Part shown: positions 1 to 8,743 of the stretch, in pieces
Numbering within the stretch: the stretch's first letter is position 1
Layout: each line of letters starts with the position of its first letter
Assembly: GCA_048058975.1 (NCBI GenBank)
Contig: JBLLNP010000022.1
Span: forward strand, 1-64,000
Direction of reading: 5' to 3'
Length of the DNA stretch: 64,000 nucleotides
DNA from: RHLJ01 sp048058975
GTDB lineage: Bacteria; Bacteroidota; Rhodothermia; Balneolales; Balneolaceae
Notes under the pieces: model-generated
What the model was told of the DNA's origin: nothing
Seen by the model: the letters and a program-made list of their open reading frames with translations, nothing else
Databases searched by the model: none
Made by a program: the position numbers and the translations under genes

Positions 1-475
1 TGTTTGCTTGCCGCATAACCGGAACGGAACTTGGTGCCGAATTTACCCGCAACGCTACTGGTTACTATAACGTGACCACTTTTTTGTTCCATCATTGATG
101 GGAGAACTGCACGGGTCAACTCTGCTGATCCAAAGAAATTCACTTCCATTAAACGTCGAATTGTATCCATCTCGGTCTCAGCAAATAATGAACGCTGACT
201 TATTCCTCCATTATTCACCAACACATCAATCCCACCAAAAGCCTTCAAAGCTTCTTCAGACTTCTCTTTCAAAGTCTCAGGTTTAGATAAATCAAGAGGC
301 AGTATGTAGCAGTTATCGGAGGTAGCGGTCAGATTTGTCATCACACGGTTCAACTCTTCTTCCCTTCGGGATGATAGGATGAGTTTTGCCCCTTCATTAA
401 AAAAGCTTTCGCAAAAGCTTCGCCAATTCCGGAAGATGCACCAGTTATCCAGACTATTTTATTTTTGTAGTTCAT
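1..475 (-). pseudogene. Short-chain dehydrogenase/reductase, frameshifted and cut by the window edge
   Basis: Classical SDR (Rossmann-fold NAD(P)-dependent oxidoreductase). Reading from the ATG at 475, the first frame gives the cofactor motif TGASSGIG within 20 residues, then leaves the SDR frame and stops soon after. From about position 398 leftwards a different frame carries the rest of the family signature: LDLS, a NNGG version of the NNAG motif, the catalytic-Ser region VTSSVAG and the YAASK active site at the edge. The switch falls at a run of six A (399-404, plus strand); seven would restore one frame. The C-terminus lies outside the window. It is divergent from the response regulator with a 50-base gap. 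The family assignment is certain; whether the break is mutation or sequencing error cannot be told here. Confidence 0.85.
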
Positions 476-525
476 TCTGTGTACTTTCTTTTCAACTTAA
501 TCAATTTACAAACCCTAAGAAAAGG

Positions 526-1227
526 ATGAACTACAAACATACCCTCTTACTTGTTGAAGATGAAATCGAGTCTGGTGAAATGCTCGCAAATTTTCTCGAA
601 TTAAATGATTTCAAAGTGTATTGGGCTAAGGATGGCAAGGAAGCATTTAAGTATATAGATGATCATGCTAATGAGCTGGAACTGGCCATTCTTGATATCA
701 TGGTCCCTTATCATGATGGAAAAGAGATTTGTACACATATTCGTCAACATCCGGTAGTGAATGAGATTCCCGTTTTGTTTTTAACCGCACGGGATGAGGA
801 GAAAGATGAGATTGAAGGACTTGAGCTTGGTGGAGATGATTACATAAAAAAGCCAGCGAGTTTAAATTTGATTAAGGCACATGTGGAAAGTCAGCTCAGG
901 CGGCAAAACCCGGAAAGAAGTAACTGGCTTCAGTACGGGCATGTGTATTTGGATACAGATTCAAAAGAGATGTATATCCATGAAGGAAAAGTGGATTTGA
1001 CGCACACAGAATATATTATCGCAGAATTATTTTTCCAGCACCCCAAACTGGTATATAGCAGGCACGAAATCCTGGAGCACATCACCGATGAGGAGAAATA
1101 CATTTTCGACCGGACTGTGGATGTACACATTAAAAACCTTCGTATTAAAATGAAAGATGAAGGAAAGCTCATCAAAACATATCGCGGAGTAGGTTATGGT
1201 TTCAACCGCGATTATCTGCATAAATGA
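526..1227 (+). CDS. OmpR/PhoB-family DNA-binding response regulator
   Basis: 233 residues. A receiver domain occupies roughly residues 4-115, with the acidic pair E11/D12, phospho-acceptor D57 (LDIMVPYHDG) and the conserved Thr and Lys (LFLTARD, DYIKKP). A winged-helix trans_reg_C domain follows (residues 130-230; VDVHIKNLRIK, YRGVGYGF). An upstream in-frame start at 379 is open but lies inside the divergent SDR gene. The ATG at 526 is preceded directly by AAGAAAAGG and begins at the usual point before LLLVEDE. The stop overlaps the kinase start by four bases, so the pair is co-translated. Target genes are unknown. PhoB/OmpR regulators bind tandem 11-bp repeats, a pattern seen in front of the TonB receptor at 7.6 kb, but a link is only speculation. 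Confidence 0.93.
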   Translation: MNYKHTLLLVEDEIESGEMLANFLELNDFKVYWAKDGKEAFKYIDDHANELELAILDIMVPYHDGKEICTHIRQHPVVNEIPVLFLTARDEEKDEIEGLELGGDDYIKKPASLNLIKAHVESQLRRQNPERSNWLQYGHVYLDTDSKEMYIHEGKVDLTHTEYIIAELFFQHPKLVYSRHEILEHITDEEKYIFDRTVDVHIKNLRIKMKDEGKLIKTYRGVGYGFNRDYLHK

Positions 1228-2624
1228 ATATCCAGGCTAAATTAGCTACGGTTTATATAACACTGCTTTCTATCGGGGTGGTGGTTATTAGTGCTTATGC
1301 CATTTTAAGCATTCGTACTTTTTTGCTGGATGAAGCTATTCAGAAATTCGAGAATGATGCACGGACTTTTGCTCAATCGTTTGAAGAGACAACAACAAAC
1401 GATGAACTTTTACTCAAAACATCCTTTGTGTCGGAGCTAACAGGCTATAACGTTGCTCTTTTTGACTCACTGGGAAATCTCTTAGTTGAAGCGCCATCTA
1501 ATCAGTCAGAATTTGCCAATTCAAGAGAATTTTTGAATGCTGAACTACAGGGGCAACTGGATGGAAGTGAAACACAAGTCATAATCAATGAAGAAGGGCT
1601 GGATAAACTTATTTCTTTCCGAAGAATAGGAAAGAATGGATCGGATGCTCAGTATTTGAGAATCAGTCAATACAAGGATGACCTGTATGCGGCTGAGGCA
1701 AGCATTCGGCACTTGATTTACGGCGCGATGATAGGGTCTATTCTTGTCGTAATTATCGTGAGCTTTTTATTCGCAAGATATCTTTCAGGACCCATTCGGG
1801 AACTAAATGAAGCTGCGTTGGAGATTGCTGACGGAAACCTGGACAAAGAACTGAATGTGAATCGAAATGACGAATTCGGGATGTTGGCCGAATCGCTCAA
1901 TAAGATGGCGGGTACATTAAAAGCGGATAACGAGCAGCTAAAAAAGCTCAATGAAAAACAGAATCAGTTTTTTGCAGATATCACTCATGAAGTCAGGAAT
2001 CCGTTGCATACCATTTCCGGAGCTTTGGAGATGATTCAGGTTCCGAATCTCGATGACGAGAAAAAATCACAATATATGGCCACGGCACAAAAGCAGGTAG
2101 AGCGTGTGGTTCGTTTGTTTGAAGATATTAAGTCGTTACAGAGATATGACTATGATGAGAGCTTCATCCGAAAAACAGAGTTTGAAATAGGAACGCTTCT
2201 TAATGAAGTAGTTAGTACATATAAGCCGATTGCTGTTGAAAAGGGATTGCAAATCGATCTGAGTATTCAAAAAGAAGCCAAAGTAGAAGCTGATCGGGAT
2301 AAAATTGAACAGGTAGTGGATAATCTGGTTTCCAATGCCATTAAATATACCAACAAAGGCAGTATTACAGTTGAGTGTAAACTCAATCGGAACGAAGTAC
2401 AGGTCTCCATATCAGATACCGGAATTGGGATTGGTACAGACCATCTGGAACGACTATTCGATCGTTTTTACCGAACGGATAAAGCAAGATCCAGAGATAA
2501 AGGAGGAACAGGTCTTGGGCTGTCGATCGTAAAAGGAATATTAACCGCTCATCAAAAAGAGATATTTGTTGAAAGTGAGCCTGAAAAGGGATCCAGGTTT
2601 TATTTCTCTTTAGATTGTGCCTGA
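1224..2624 (+). CDS. Membrane sensor histidine kinase (HAMP, HisKA, HATPase)
   Basis: 466 residues. TM1 is at about 7-30, an extracytoplasmic sensor of about 125 residues follows, and TM2 is at about 162-184. HAMP spans about 185-238, a short coiled coil leads to the dimerisation domain with phospho-His H255 (DITHEVRNP), and the HATPase_c domain has N-box NLVSNAIKYT, DTGIGIG and GGTGLGLSIV. All catalytic motifs are intact. It overlaps the response regulator by four bases (ATGA) and forms an ordinary two-component system with it. The sensor domain has no recognisable signature, so the signal is unknown. Confidence 0.95.
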   Translation: MNIQAKLATVYITLLSIGVVVISAYAILSIRTFLLDEAIQKFENDARTFAQSFEETTTNDELLLKTSFVSELTGYNVALFDSLGNLLVEAPSNQSEFANSREFLNAELQGQLDGSETQVIINEEGLDKLISFRRIGKNGSDAQYLRISQYKDDLYAAEASIRHLIYGAMIGSILVVIIVSFLFARYLSGPIRELNEAALEIADGNLDKELNVNRNDEFGMLAESLNKMAGTLKADNEQLKKLNEKQNQFFADITHEVRNPLHTISGALEMIQVPNLDDEKKSQYMATAQKQVERVVRLFEDIKSLQRYDYDESFIRKTEFEIGTLLNEVVSTYKPIAVEKGLQIDLSIQKEAKVEADRDKIEQVVDNLVSNAIKYTNKGSITVECKLNRNEVQVSISDTGIGIGTDHLERLFDRFYRTDKARSRDKGGTGLGLSIVKGILTAHQKEIFVESEPEKGSRFYFSLDCA

Positions 2625-2626
2625 TT

Positions 2627-3247
2627 TTAGTCGTTAAGATATTGATGGGCTAATGCGGCGAGAGAAGCACCGGCCAATGGTGCGAGAGTATATAAAGGAA
2701 TGTATTTGAAGGAGCCTCCCTGAATAGCAAGAAAGTCTAGTCCTGAGACACCAATAGAAATTGCAGGATTAAATACAGAGCCAGAAATCGTTTCTCCGAG
2801 AAGTATCATGCCTGTAAGTACCAATCCTATTGCAAGACCATAAGCTTTGTTTGAGGCAAGTACTTTAGATGAACTAACACTCAGATAAGTTAACACCAGC
2901 ACAAATGATAATAGAAGTTCTACTATCCCTTGTTGATAAATATCGGTGGATGCGGGTGGTTCTACATAAAAAACCTCCCCTGATAAGAACAGAAGAACAC
3001 CTGCTGAGGCAAATGCCCCAAGACTCTGGCTGGTTAAATATCCTGTAAAAGTATTAAAAGAAATTTTGCGCCTGATGAAATATGCGAATGAAACAGCGGG
3101 ATTATAATGCGCACCCGATATATGCATACCTCCGTAAACCAATGCGGCAAGCATCAGGCCTGTTCCAAAGGCATCTCCCGTAAGCCCCATTGCCAACGTT
3201 AAGAAAAACGTACCAATGGCTTCCATTACATATTTACGCATTCCCAA
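2627..3247 (-). CDS. MIP/aquaporin family channel
   Basis: 206 residues with about six hydrophobic segments and the two family NPA boxes (HYNPAVSF near residue 50, FNPAISIG near residue 160). These half-helices form the pore of aquaporins and glycerol facilitators. It is shorter than the usual 230-280 residues. Bacteroidota and archaea have similarly compact members, so water, glycerol or another small neutral solute are all possible substrates. Its stop lies two bases from the kinase stop (convergent). No operon partner. Confidence 0.85.
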   Translation of the reverse strand: MGMRKYVMEAIGTFFLTLAMGLTGDAFGTGLMLAALVYGGMHISGAHYNPAVSFAYFIRRKISFNTFTGYLTSQSLGAFASAGVLLFLSGEVFYVEPPASTDIYQQGIVELLLSFVLVLTYLSVSSSKVLASNKAYGLAIGLVLTGMILLGETISGSVFNPAISIGVSGLDFLAIQGGSFKYIPLYTLAPLAGASLAALAHQYLND

Positions 3248-3424
3248 CCCGTAATTTTGTATAACTCAAATCCTTCCTATTCTTGGGAGAAACTACTCCC
3301 CCGAACAGGTAATTGCAACTTCTTTCTACTGGTTTATTCTGAAAATGATTAAGAACATTTTGTAAATAACTGTCTTCATTAAAGCTATTAATCACGTATT
3401 TTCAAAGTTTTAAAATTTCACTGT

Positions 3425-3748
3425 ATGAATCTGGTTGACCGACTTAAAAAGCGCTGGCAAATTGAAAGCAACTGGCAGGTGCTTATTATCCTAATTGTAT
3501 TCTCCTGTACTGGGTTTTCTGCGATGTATGCTAAGGAGTTTGTGTTTGATGTACTGGGGGTTACTCCTGATCTTCCTCTATGGCTTAGAATATTGATCTG
3601 GATTGCGACGATTCTGCCTCTTTATAACCTGCTCTTGATAGTATATGGTACGTTATTTGGTCAACGGAAATTTTTCTGGTGGTTTCTGAAAAAAACCTTC
3701 GGGCGCTTTATGCCACGAAAAGCAAAACAAGCTACAACAGATTCTTAA
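3425..3748 (+). CDS. Conserved small membrane protein (DUF6787-like)
   Basis: 107 residues with an amphipathic basic N-terminus (LVDRLKKRWQIESNWQ), two hydrophobic segments (about 18-42 and 53-78), and a basic C-terminal tail (WWFLKKTFGRFMPRK). The pattern resembles a family of uncharacterised Bacteroidota membrane proteins that I associate with DUF6787; this is recalled, not searched. The 3' end overlaps the convergent YjbR gene by 17 bases. Function unknown. Confidence 0.65.
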   Translation: MNLVDRLKKRWQIESNWQVLIILIVFSCTGFSAMYAKEFVFDVLGVTPDLPLWLRILIWIATILPLYNLLLIVYGTLFGQRKFFWWFLKKTFGRFMPRKAKQATTDS

Positions 3749-4088
3749 GTTCTTCTTTTTTGTTTTTTGGTAGGCTGTCAACAATTAGTTCATACGAATG
3801 ATTGATAAGCTCCCTGATTAACTCATCGTCCAAAGAACCATTCGGGTACACCGAATTCCAGTGAATTTTACTCATATGCCAACCGGGTTTTATTTCTTCG
3901 TGTTGCTCCCGCAAAATAATAGCACGCTCAGGGTCGCATTTAAGGTTTATAAATTCGAAGTCATCAATACCGGTAATAGCAAACATCTTGCCCATTACTT
4001 TAAATACAAGTGTGCTTTCATCAAAAGGAAATCCTTCGGTTACACCAGGAAAAGAAAGGCAATAGTCACGAAACTCTTCGATGTTCAT
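3732..4088 (-). CDS. MmcQ/YjbR family protein
   Basis: 118 residues matching the small CyaY-like MmcQ/YjbR fold. The N-terminal FRDYCLSFPGVTEGFPFDEST motif, here split at FPGVTE and PFDESTLVFKV, and the central HMSKIHWNSV are diagnostic. The biochemical role is not settled; a double-wing DNA-binding fold has been proposed. Its start overlaps the stop of the upstream secreted-protein gene (TAATG), so the two are probably co-transcribed. Confidence 0.88.
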   Translation of the reverse strand: MNIEEFRDYCLSFPGVTEGFPFDESTLVFKVMGKMFAITGIDDFEFINLKCDPERAIILREQHEEIKPGWHMSKIHWNSVYPNGSLDDELIRELINHSYELIVDSLPKNKKEELKNLL

Positions 4089-4585
4089 TAATTCACCTCC
4101 TCAAATTCGTCTTTAAACAAATTACTCACTGCTACTACTTCATCAGCAATGATGTGAATCATATTCTCGGAAACTACCCCAATCTGTCCTTTATTCCAGG
4201 TAGAAGCCATCGTTTGCAAATCCCTATTCAAAACCAATTTTACAGGTTGATAGAAATTCAATTCAATTGAAAACGGATAGGTTTGATTGGAGGCTCTCAT
4301 AATATTGACGTGGATGTGAAGGATTGGAAATTCATCAGACTGGCGTAGTGTTCTGTCGGTTATAATGCTGATTGGTAGATCTTTGAAATTCTCTTCAACA
4401 GCTTTTCTGATTAAACGGGTATTCAAAGATTCGGGCTTAACTCCCATTGAATGTTCCACATTTACAACAATGCCAAGCTCCTGAATGCCTCTTAACGAAG
4501 CTCGTTCACGGGCAACTTCGTTTTGGGCATAGCCGAATTGAATACTCAGAATTCCAATCAAACAAAGCAGGGATAACTTTTTCAT
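4088..4585 (-). CDS. Secreted protein of unknown function
   Basis: 165 residues with a clear Sec signal peptide (MKKLSLLCLIGILSIQFGYAQ, cleavage after the AQ). The mature part of about 145 residues alternates beta-strand-like stretches. There is no cysteine after the signal, so it is likely periplasmic rather than a lipoprotein. I recognise no domain. It is coupled to the YjbR gene by a TAATG junction. Confidence 0.75.
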   Translation of the reverse strand: MKKLSLLCLIGILSIQFGYAQNEVARERASLRGIQELGIVVNVEHSMGVKPESLNTRLIRKAVEENFKDLPISIITDRTLRQSDEFPILHIHVNIMRASNQTYPFSIELNFYQPVKLVLNRDLQTMASTWNKGQIGVVSENMIHIIADEVVAVSNLFKDEFEEVN

Positions 4586-4640
4586 AGTATGAGAGTTTAG
4601 TAATCAAAAACCTGAATCAATAAGGAAACGGATTGCACAA

Positions 4641-4673
4641 AAAAAGGCAACAAGTAAAACTCGCTGCCTTTTA
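4641..4673 (-). terminator. Terminator of the HmuY/TonB-receptor operon
   Basis: AAAAAGGCA at 4641-4649 pairs with TGCCTTTT at 4665-4672, with an inner AGT/ACT pairing. Read on the minus strand it ends in a T-run, directly after the HmuY stop. Confidence 0.75.
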
Positions 4674-4689
4674 ACCAACAATAAAGTGA

Positions 4690-5289
4690 TTAATCAATCA
4701 CTTCATATTTAAAAGTAAAATATCCGGAAGCAGGGCGGGTTTGTAAGTTTGCAAACTCAGGTCTTGATGTATCCGGGTTGCCTTCGTAGTAACTTAAAAC
4801 TTCAATTTTAGCATATCCACCCGTTGCTGTACGCACTAAGATGGTATGCGGAGTTTTTGGTAATACTGCATGATTAGGCTCGATTTGAGTAGCAGTATAT
4901 ATCCACCATCCTCCAGGTGCAGGATTAATTGCGTAAGCATTTTCTGACTCAACACTGAATTGGTCATTAGAAGGTACTTCAACCACATCGTCAAAAGCTA
5001 CATCAAGTAAAATACCACCGCCTTCTCCCGGGCCACGAAAACCACCATTTGTGATAATAAAGATTTCAAAACCGGCATCTTTAAAGCCAAGATCCCAAGT
5101 GGTAGAATTTGAATCGGTTACAACCTCTCCTGAAGAAAGATTGAAGAAAGTGAAACCGTTGTTTCCTGCCTGTATATCTGTAGCGGTCTCAAACTCTCCG
5201 GTAAATTTGTCATCCGAATCGGTTTTATCACACGCGGTAAATAAAACAATGCTGGTTAAAGTGAATAGTGTTAAAAGATTACGTCTCAT
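4690..5289 (-). CDS. HmuY-family haem-binding lipoprotein
   Basis: 199 residues from the ATG at 5289. A longer in-frame start overlaps the TonB receptor and would spoil the signal. A lipoprotein signal (MRRNLLTLFTLTSIVLFTAC) is followed by the HmuY core: NGFTFFNLSSGEVV, TTWDLGFK, and a C-terminal YAKIEVLSYY...YFTFKYEV strand pair. In Porphyromonas, HmuY captures haem and passes it to the TonB receptor HmuR. Here it follows a TonB receptor with a 19-base gap and precedes a terminator, the same gene pairing. In many marine bacteria HmuY-like proteins are assigned by fold only, so the ligand is inferred. Confidence 0.85.
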   Translation of the reverse strand: MRRNLLTLFTLTSIVLFTACDKTDSDDKFTGEFETATDIQAGNNGFTFFNLSSGEVVTDSNSTTWDLGFKDAGFEIFIITNGGFRGPGEGGGILLDVAFDDVVEVPSNDQFSVESENAYAINPAPGGWWIYTATQIEPNHAVLPKTPHTILVRTATGGYAKIEVLSYYEGNPDTSRPEFANLQTRPASGYFTFKYEVID

Positions 5290-5308
5290 TATTTTTTGAT
5301 GTTTAGTT

Positions 5309-7591
5309 TTAGAATTCAAAAATGATTTTGGTAAAAAAAGTAGCTCCGGGTTGGTGCCGGAGAAATTCGGGGTCTGTATGATCAAGGATGTTATTTACAC
5401 CAACCTGTACTCTGAATTTTTCGGCAAATTGTTTTGAAGCGGAGATGTTCCAGATACTGTATGCATCAGTAAATTCATTATTGTCTGCTTTCTGATTCGC
5501 GTTTCTGTCATTAAAGAAATATTCACTTTTTAGAATACCACGAATAGATATCTGAGTGCCAAAGAACGGTTCCTGATAGAATAATTTGACCGTTCCGGAG
5601 TGTTTGGGGCGTTTGCTTAGTGGTACATTAAATTCCACATCTTTGGTAACTACCTGGCCGTTTTCTATTACTGTTCTCGATTCTTTGGCTATTTGTACAG
5701 CGTCCAGGTATTGATAGCCCACAGAAAGTTGCAGATCGTTAGTTATAAAGTAATTTAGATCGGATTCTATACCCCGTGTTCTTGCTTTGTTGATGTTGAT
5801 ATACCCAAAAACACTATTTTCATTAGTTAGTTCTGCAACTTCAAGAGCTTCAATCAGGTTGTTAGCATTATTTAAGAAAAAGTTAATGCTGGATGTAAAC
5901 CTGGAATCAGAAGTTTTAAAAAAAAGTCCGGTATTGTAAGCAGTAGAAAATTCCGGGTTCAGGTCAGTAATTTGTTCCGGCGCTATGAAATACTTCGCGA
6001 TAAGTCCATCTTCTTCAAAAGAAGCTAATTGAGTACCTATATTTTTTACACCGTAAAGTAAATATCCACTTCCTGCATTATCAAAGTCGATATATAGTGT
6101 CCTGAAGTCAGGTGCCTTGAAGCCTTTGCCCACAGAAGCCTTAAAAGATAACCCCTCAAAAATTTCGTATTTCAAAGATAGTTTAGGGCTCTGATAAGAA
6201 TCATAAGAAGAATGATTATCAAAGCGAACCCCGGCTATCACATTTAGTTTGTTCCAAAGAATTTGATGTTGAGCAAACAAAAAGGTTCCATGCTGATTTC
6301 TTCTTCCCTGGTATCTTTCAGCTTCAACAAACTCGGTTGTAATGCCCCCACCAAAAGTTGAAATATGATTTTCTAACCAGCTATAATTGTTTTGTATTTC
6401 TGCTCTGCTTAAACCTTGTTGGTTATTTGTGGTTACATTTTCAAATTCGGGGTCTTCAAAAACGGTCTCAGAATAGTCTTCATAGATCGTTGAATACAGT
6501 GTGAGTGAAGTTTTGAAACGGGAAAAAGGGGAAGTATCAAACCGGAGTTGAAAAGAAGCATCATCCTGCCAACCTTCTTCACCTACCCCTAGCTGTTGAT
6601 CCTGAACAGTAGCAAGAGTAAGTCCGGAAAAGTTATTTCTGAAATATCTGCCTGATAAAAATAAGGAAGACAAATCTGAAATCTCATAATTCATCGAAGT
6701 ATTGAAGCTGAAGTTATCATACGGATTTTGGTTTTTCCCAAACTCATCATCGCTGAGATCGAATCCATCGCTGCCGTCAAAGCTAACTCCTATTAATCCC
6801 GAAATTTTGTTATGTGTCATTGAAAGATCAATTCCGGCATTATAAGAAGCCCTTGATCCATAGTTCATAAATGCATTTCCTGAAAAAGCCTCATCAGGCT
6901 CTTTCGTAATAATATTTATTACTCCTGCAAGCGCGTCACTTCCCCATAGTGCAGATGATGGTCCTTTTACGATTTCGATTTGCCGGATATTTGAAGTATT
7001 GATCCGGCTTATATCTAAAGCTCCCCGTGTTCTGCCAACTAATGGCTGTCCATCAATTAAAATAAGTGTGTAGTCAGATTCAAACCCCTGAATCTGGATT
7101 GCGTTTGCTTCGTTTGGGGAAAGACTGATTCCAGCCTGCTCGATGAGTATGTCGGTTAAATTTACTGATCCCGAATTTTGAATTTCTTCTTCTGAAATAA
7201 CATCAATTGCGATAGGTACGTCTTCAATATCCTGAACGGAACGAGTAGCAGTAACAACTGCTGAAGAAGACTCATAAATCATTTCATCAAGAACGATTTC
7301 TACAGAAGTGGCTCTGTCTTTACCTATAGTAACTTCCCTGTTAGCAGACTTAAAACCAACCTTGCTGATTTTTATCTGATAAATGCCCTGAGAAAGAGAG
7401 TTAATTTCAAACTTGCCCTCATCATCGGTAACAGCCCACTTCGTTGAACTGATATAGATCGAAGCATTTGATACTGAGTAACCGGAACTTGAAAAAACCT
7501 GGCCTTCAAGACGTCCACTCTCCTGGGCATTCAAGCTCCCGCTTATAGCAAAAAAAATACTTCCCAGAAGGAAGTGTTTTATAAAAGTCAC
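5309..7591 (-). CDS. TonB-dependent outer-membrane receptor, HmuR-like
   Basis: 760 residues. A signal peptide of about 22 residues precedes a carboxypeptidase-regulatory-like beta-sandwich (about 25-105). A linker then leads to a plug domain (about 115-230; ATRSVQDIEDVPIAIDVIS, IQIQGFESDYTLILIDGQP) and a 22-strand barrel ending in an aromatic terminal strand (FFTKIIFEF). The plug and barrel are complete. The following HmuY gene argues for haem or haemoprotein uptake. The 125 bases upstream carry two tandem pairs of TTCACA-type repeats, listed separately, which probably mark its promoter control. Confidence 0.9.
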   Translation of the reverse strand: MTFIKHFLLGSIFFAISGSLNAQESGRLEGQVFSSSGYSVSNASIYISSTKWAVTDDEGKFEINSLSQGIYQIKISKVGFKSANREVTIGKDRATSVEIVLDEMIYESSSAVVTATRSVQDIEDVPIAIDVISEEEIQNSGSVNLTDILIEQAGISLSPNEANAIQIQGFESDYTLILIDGQPLVGRTRGALDISRINTSNIRQIEIVKGPSSALWGSDALAGVINIITKEPDEAFSGNAFMNYGSRASYNAGIDLSMTHNKISGLIGVSFDGSDGFDLSDDEFGKNQNPYDNFSFNTSMNYEISDLSSLFLSGRYFRNNFSGLTLATVQDQQLGVGEEGWQDDASFQLRFDTSPFSRFKTSLTLYSTIYEDYSETVFEDPEFENVTTNNQQGLSRAEIQNNYSWLENHISTFGGGITTEFVEAERYQGRRNQHGTFLFAQHQILWNKLNVIAGVRFDNHSSYDSYQSPKLSLKYEIFEGLSFKASVGKGFKAPDFRTLYIDFDNAGSGYLLYGVKNIGTQLASFEEDGLIAKYFIAPEQITDLNPEFSTAYNTGLFFKTSDSRFTSSINFFLNNANNLIEALEVAELTNENSVFGYININKARTRGIESDLNYFITNDLQLSVGYQYLDAVQIAKESRTVIENGQVVTKDVEFNVPLSKRPKHSGTVKLFYQEPFFGTQISIRGILKSEYFFNDRNANQKADNNEFTDAYSIWNISASKQFAEKFRVQVGVNNILDHTDPEFLRHQPGATFFTKIIFEF

Positions 7592-7638
7592 GTAAGTAAA
7601 ACTCTATTATTTAGATTCGATTCAAATAAACAAGAGTT

Positions 7639-7712
7639 TTATGAAGATTTTGTGAAGATGGGTGAGCGCCACCATTTAACACTAAATAAACTTTGTGAAG
7701 AGATTGTGAAGA
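7639..7712 (-). promoter_or_regulatory. Two tandem pairs of 11-bp-spaced repeats (OmpR/PhoB-like operator)
   Basis: On the minus strand, upstream of the TonB receptor, TCTTCACAA occurs at 7712-7704, 7701-7693 and 7658-7650, and TCTTCATAA at 7647-7639. Members of each pair start exactly 11 bases apart. Both pairs lie in the intergenic stretch between the receptor start (7591) and the DUF427 stop (7716). Tandem TTCACA-type hexamers one helical turn apart are the classic target layout of PhoB/OmpR winged-helix dimers. The regulator is not identified. Confidence 0.6.
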
Positions 7713-7715
7713 AAG

Positions 7716-7997
7716 CTACTCCGTTACCTGAACTCCTTTCCAAAAGGCTACGTGATCTTTAATTTGTTTTGCAGCATCTTTAGGGGAAGGATAATACCAG
7801 GCAGCATTTTGGTTAATATCGCCATCTACTTTTATGGAATAGTAACTGGCAAGGCCTTTCCATGGGCAGGTAGTATGATGATCCGAGTCTTCAAAAAATT
7901 CTTTATTGATAGAGTCGGCTGGGAAATAATGATTGTTTTCGATAATGACGGTGTCATCACTTTCGGCGAGTACTTTACCGTTCCAGATTGCTTTCAT
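7716..7997 (-). CDS. DUF427 domain protein
   Basis: 93 residues, the full length of the DUF427 family. The sequence shows the family's KAIWNGKVLAESDDT start, the central CPWKGLASYY motif and the closing ...WYYPSPKDAAKQIKDHVAFWKGV. The fold is a small beta-barrel of unknown biochemical function. Its stop faces the receptor operator region. It sits 15 bases after the next gene upstream on the minus strand, so it probably belongs to a run of small genes from 9592 down. Confidence 0.93.
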   Translation of the reverse strand: MKAIWNGKVLAESDDTVIIENNHYFPADSINKEFFEDSDHHTTCPWKGLASYYSIKVDGDINQNAAWYYPSPKDAAKQIKDHVAFWKGVQVTE

Positions 7998-8012
7998 AAT
8001 AATAGTATTGAG

Positions 8013-8360
8013 TTAGAGCTTAATAGTTTTTGATTCTCCGGAACCTTTACAATCAGTCCAGTAAAACCAGACAGAATCATCTCCTTGTTTCCATCCCCAG
8101 ATATCAGAGTAGTTTAATTGAGTTTTACTATTGGGAGCAAGGTTGGGGTTAAAATCGATACATGGATCGGCTAGGTCAATAACAGCTGCGGTATTTGTTT
8201 CGATAACTAAAAAGAGTATCGATTGTTCAGATTTATTTAAAACTGAAAAAACTGGGTCATTAGCCGTAGCAATTATATCCGAATTCTCAATGTCTTGCTC
8301 ATTATCAAATACTGAGCATGCAGAAAGTAACAGAATGCTTAACAGGCAGAGAGTTTTCAT
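8013..8360 (-). CDS. Small lipoprotein of unknown function
   Basis: 115 residues with a lipoprotein signal (MKTLCLLSILLLSAC, lipobox LSAC). The mature part of about 100 residues contains two further Cys (DPCIDFNP and TDCKGSG) that could form a disulphide. No family recognised. It is one base from the DUF423 stop, indicating an operon. Confidence 0.72.
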   Translation of the reverse strand: MKTLCLLSILLLSACSVFDNEQDIENSDIIATANDPVFSVLNKSEQSILFLVIETNTAAVIDLADPCIDFNPNLAPNSKTQLNYSDIWGWKQGDDSVWFYWTDCKGSGESKTIKL

Positions 8361-8361
8361 T

Positions 8362-8739
8362 TTACTTCTTTAAAGTGAAAAGTTTCCAGGCAAATAAACC
8401 CCAACCTGTAATAAATAGTATGCCACCGACAGGAGTGATTGCACCAAACCAACCAATGTCAGTAAGGCAAAGCGTATAAAGGCTCCCCGAAAAAATCACG
8501 ATACCGATTACCAAAAGTATCGTTGACACCTTAACATCCACTAAAAAAGTTTTGCCAATCAAAACCATGCCAATAATTCCTAAAGAATTCCATACCTGGT
8601 ACTGTACCGCTGTTTCCCAGGTTTGAAGCCGGTCCGGGCTTAGAACATCTTTAAGAGCATGTGCACCAAATGCGCCGAGCGCAATGGCTAGGGCCATCAG
8701 GAATCCGGAAAGAGCGATAATTTTGGATGGGGAAATCAT
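8362..8739 (-). CDS. DUF423 (YgdD-like) membrane protein
   Basis: 125 residues from the ATG at 8739. The longer open frame to 8823 overlaps the upstream gene and adds a non-family tail. The DUF423 signature is clear: FLMALAIALGAFGAHALK near the N-terminus and WETAVQYQVWNSLG after it. Four transmembrane segments and IGWFGAITPVGG near the C-terminus complete the family layout. Function unknown; a conserved inner-membrane protein. Confidence 0.93.
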   Translation of the reverse strand: MISPSKIIALSGFLMALAIALGAFGAHALKDVLSPDRLQTWETAVQYQVWNSLGIIGMVLIGKTFLVDVKVSTILLVIGIVIFSGSLYTLCLTDIGWFGAITPVGGILFITGWGLFAWKLFTLKK

Positions 8740-8743
8740 CCAG

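Noticed and set aside
379..525. 49-residue N-terminal extension of the response regulator
   Set aside because: It lies antisense to the SDR coding sequence, adds nothing family-like, and the ATG at 526 has a ribosome site right at the receiver-domain start.
7574..7762. 62-residue plus-strand ORF between the TonB receptor and DUF427
   Set aside because: It overlaps the start of one gene and the end of another, has no family pattern, and is better explained by the repeated TTGTGAAGA regulatory motifs.
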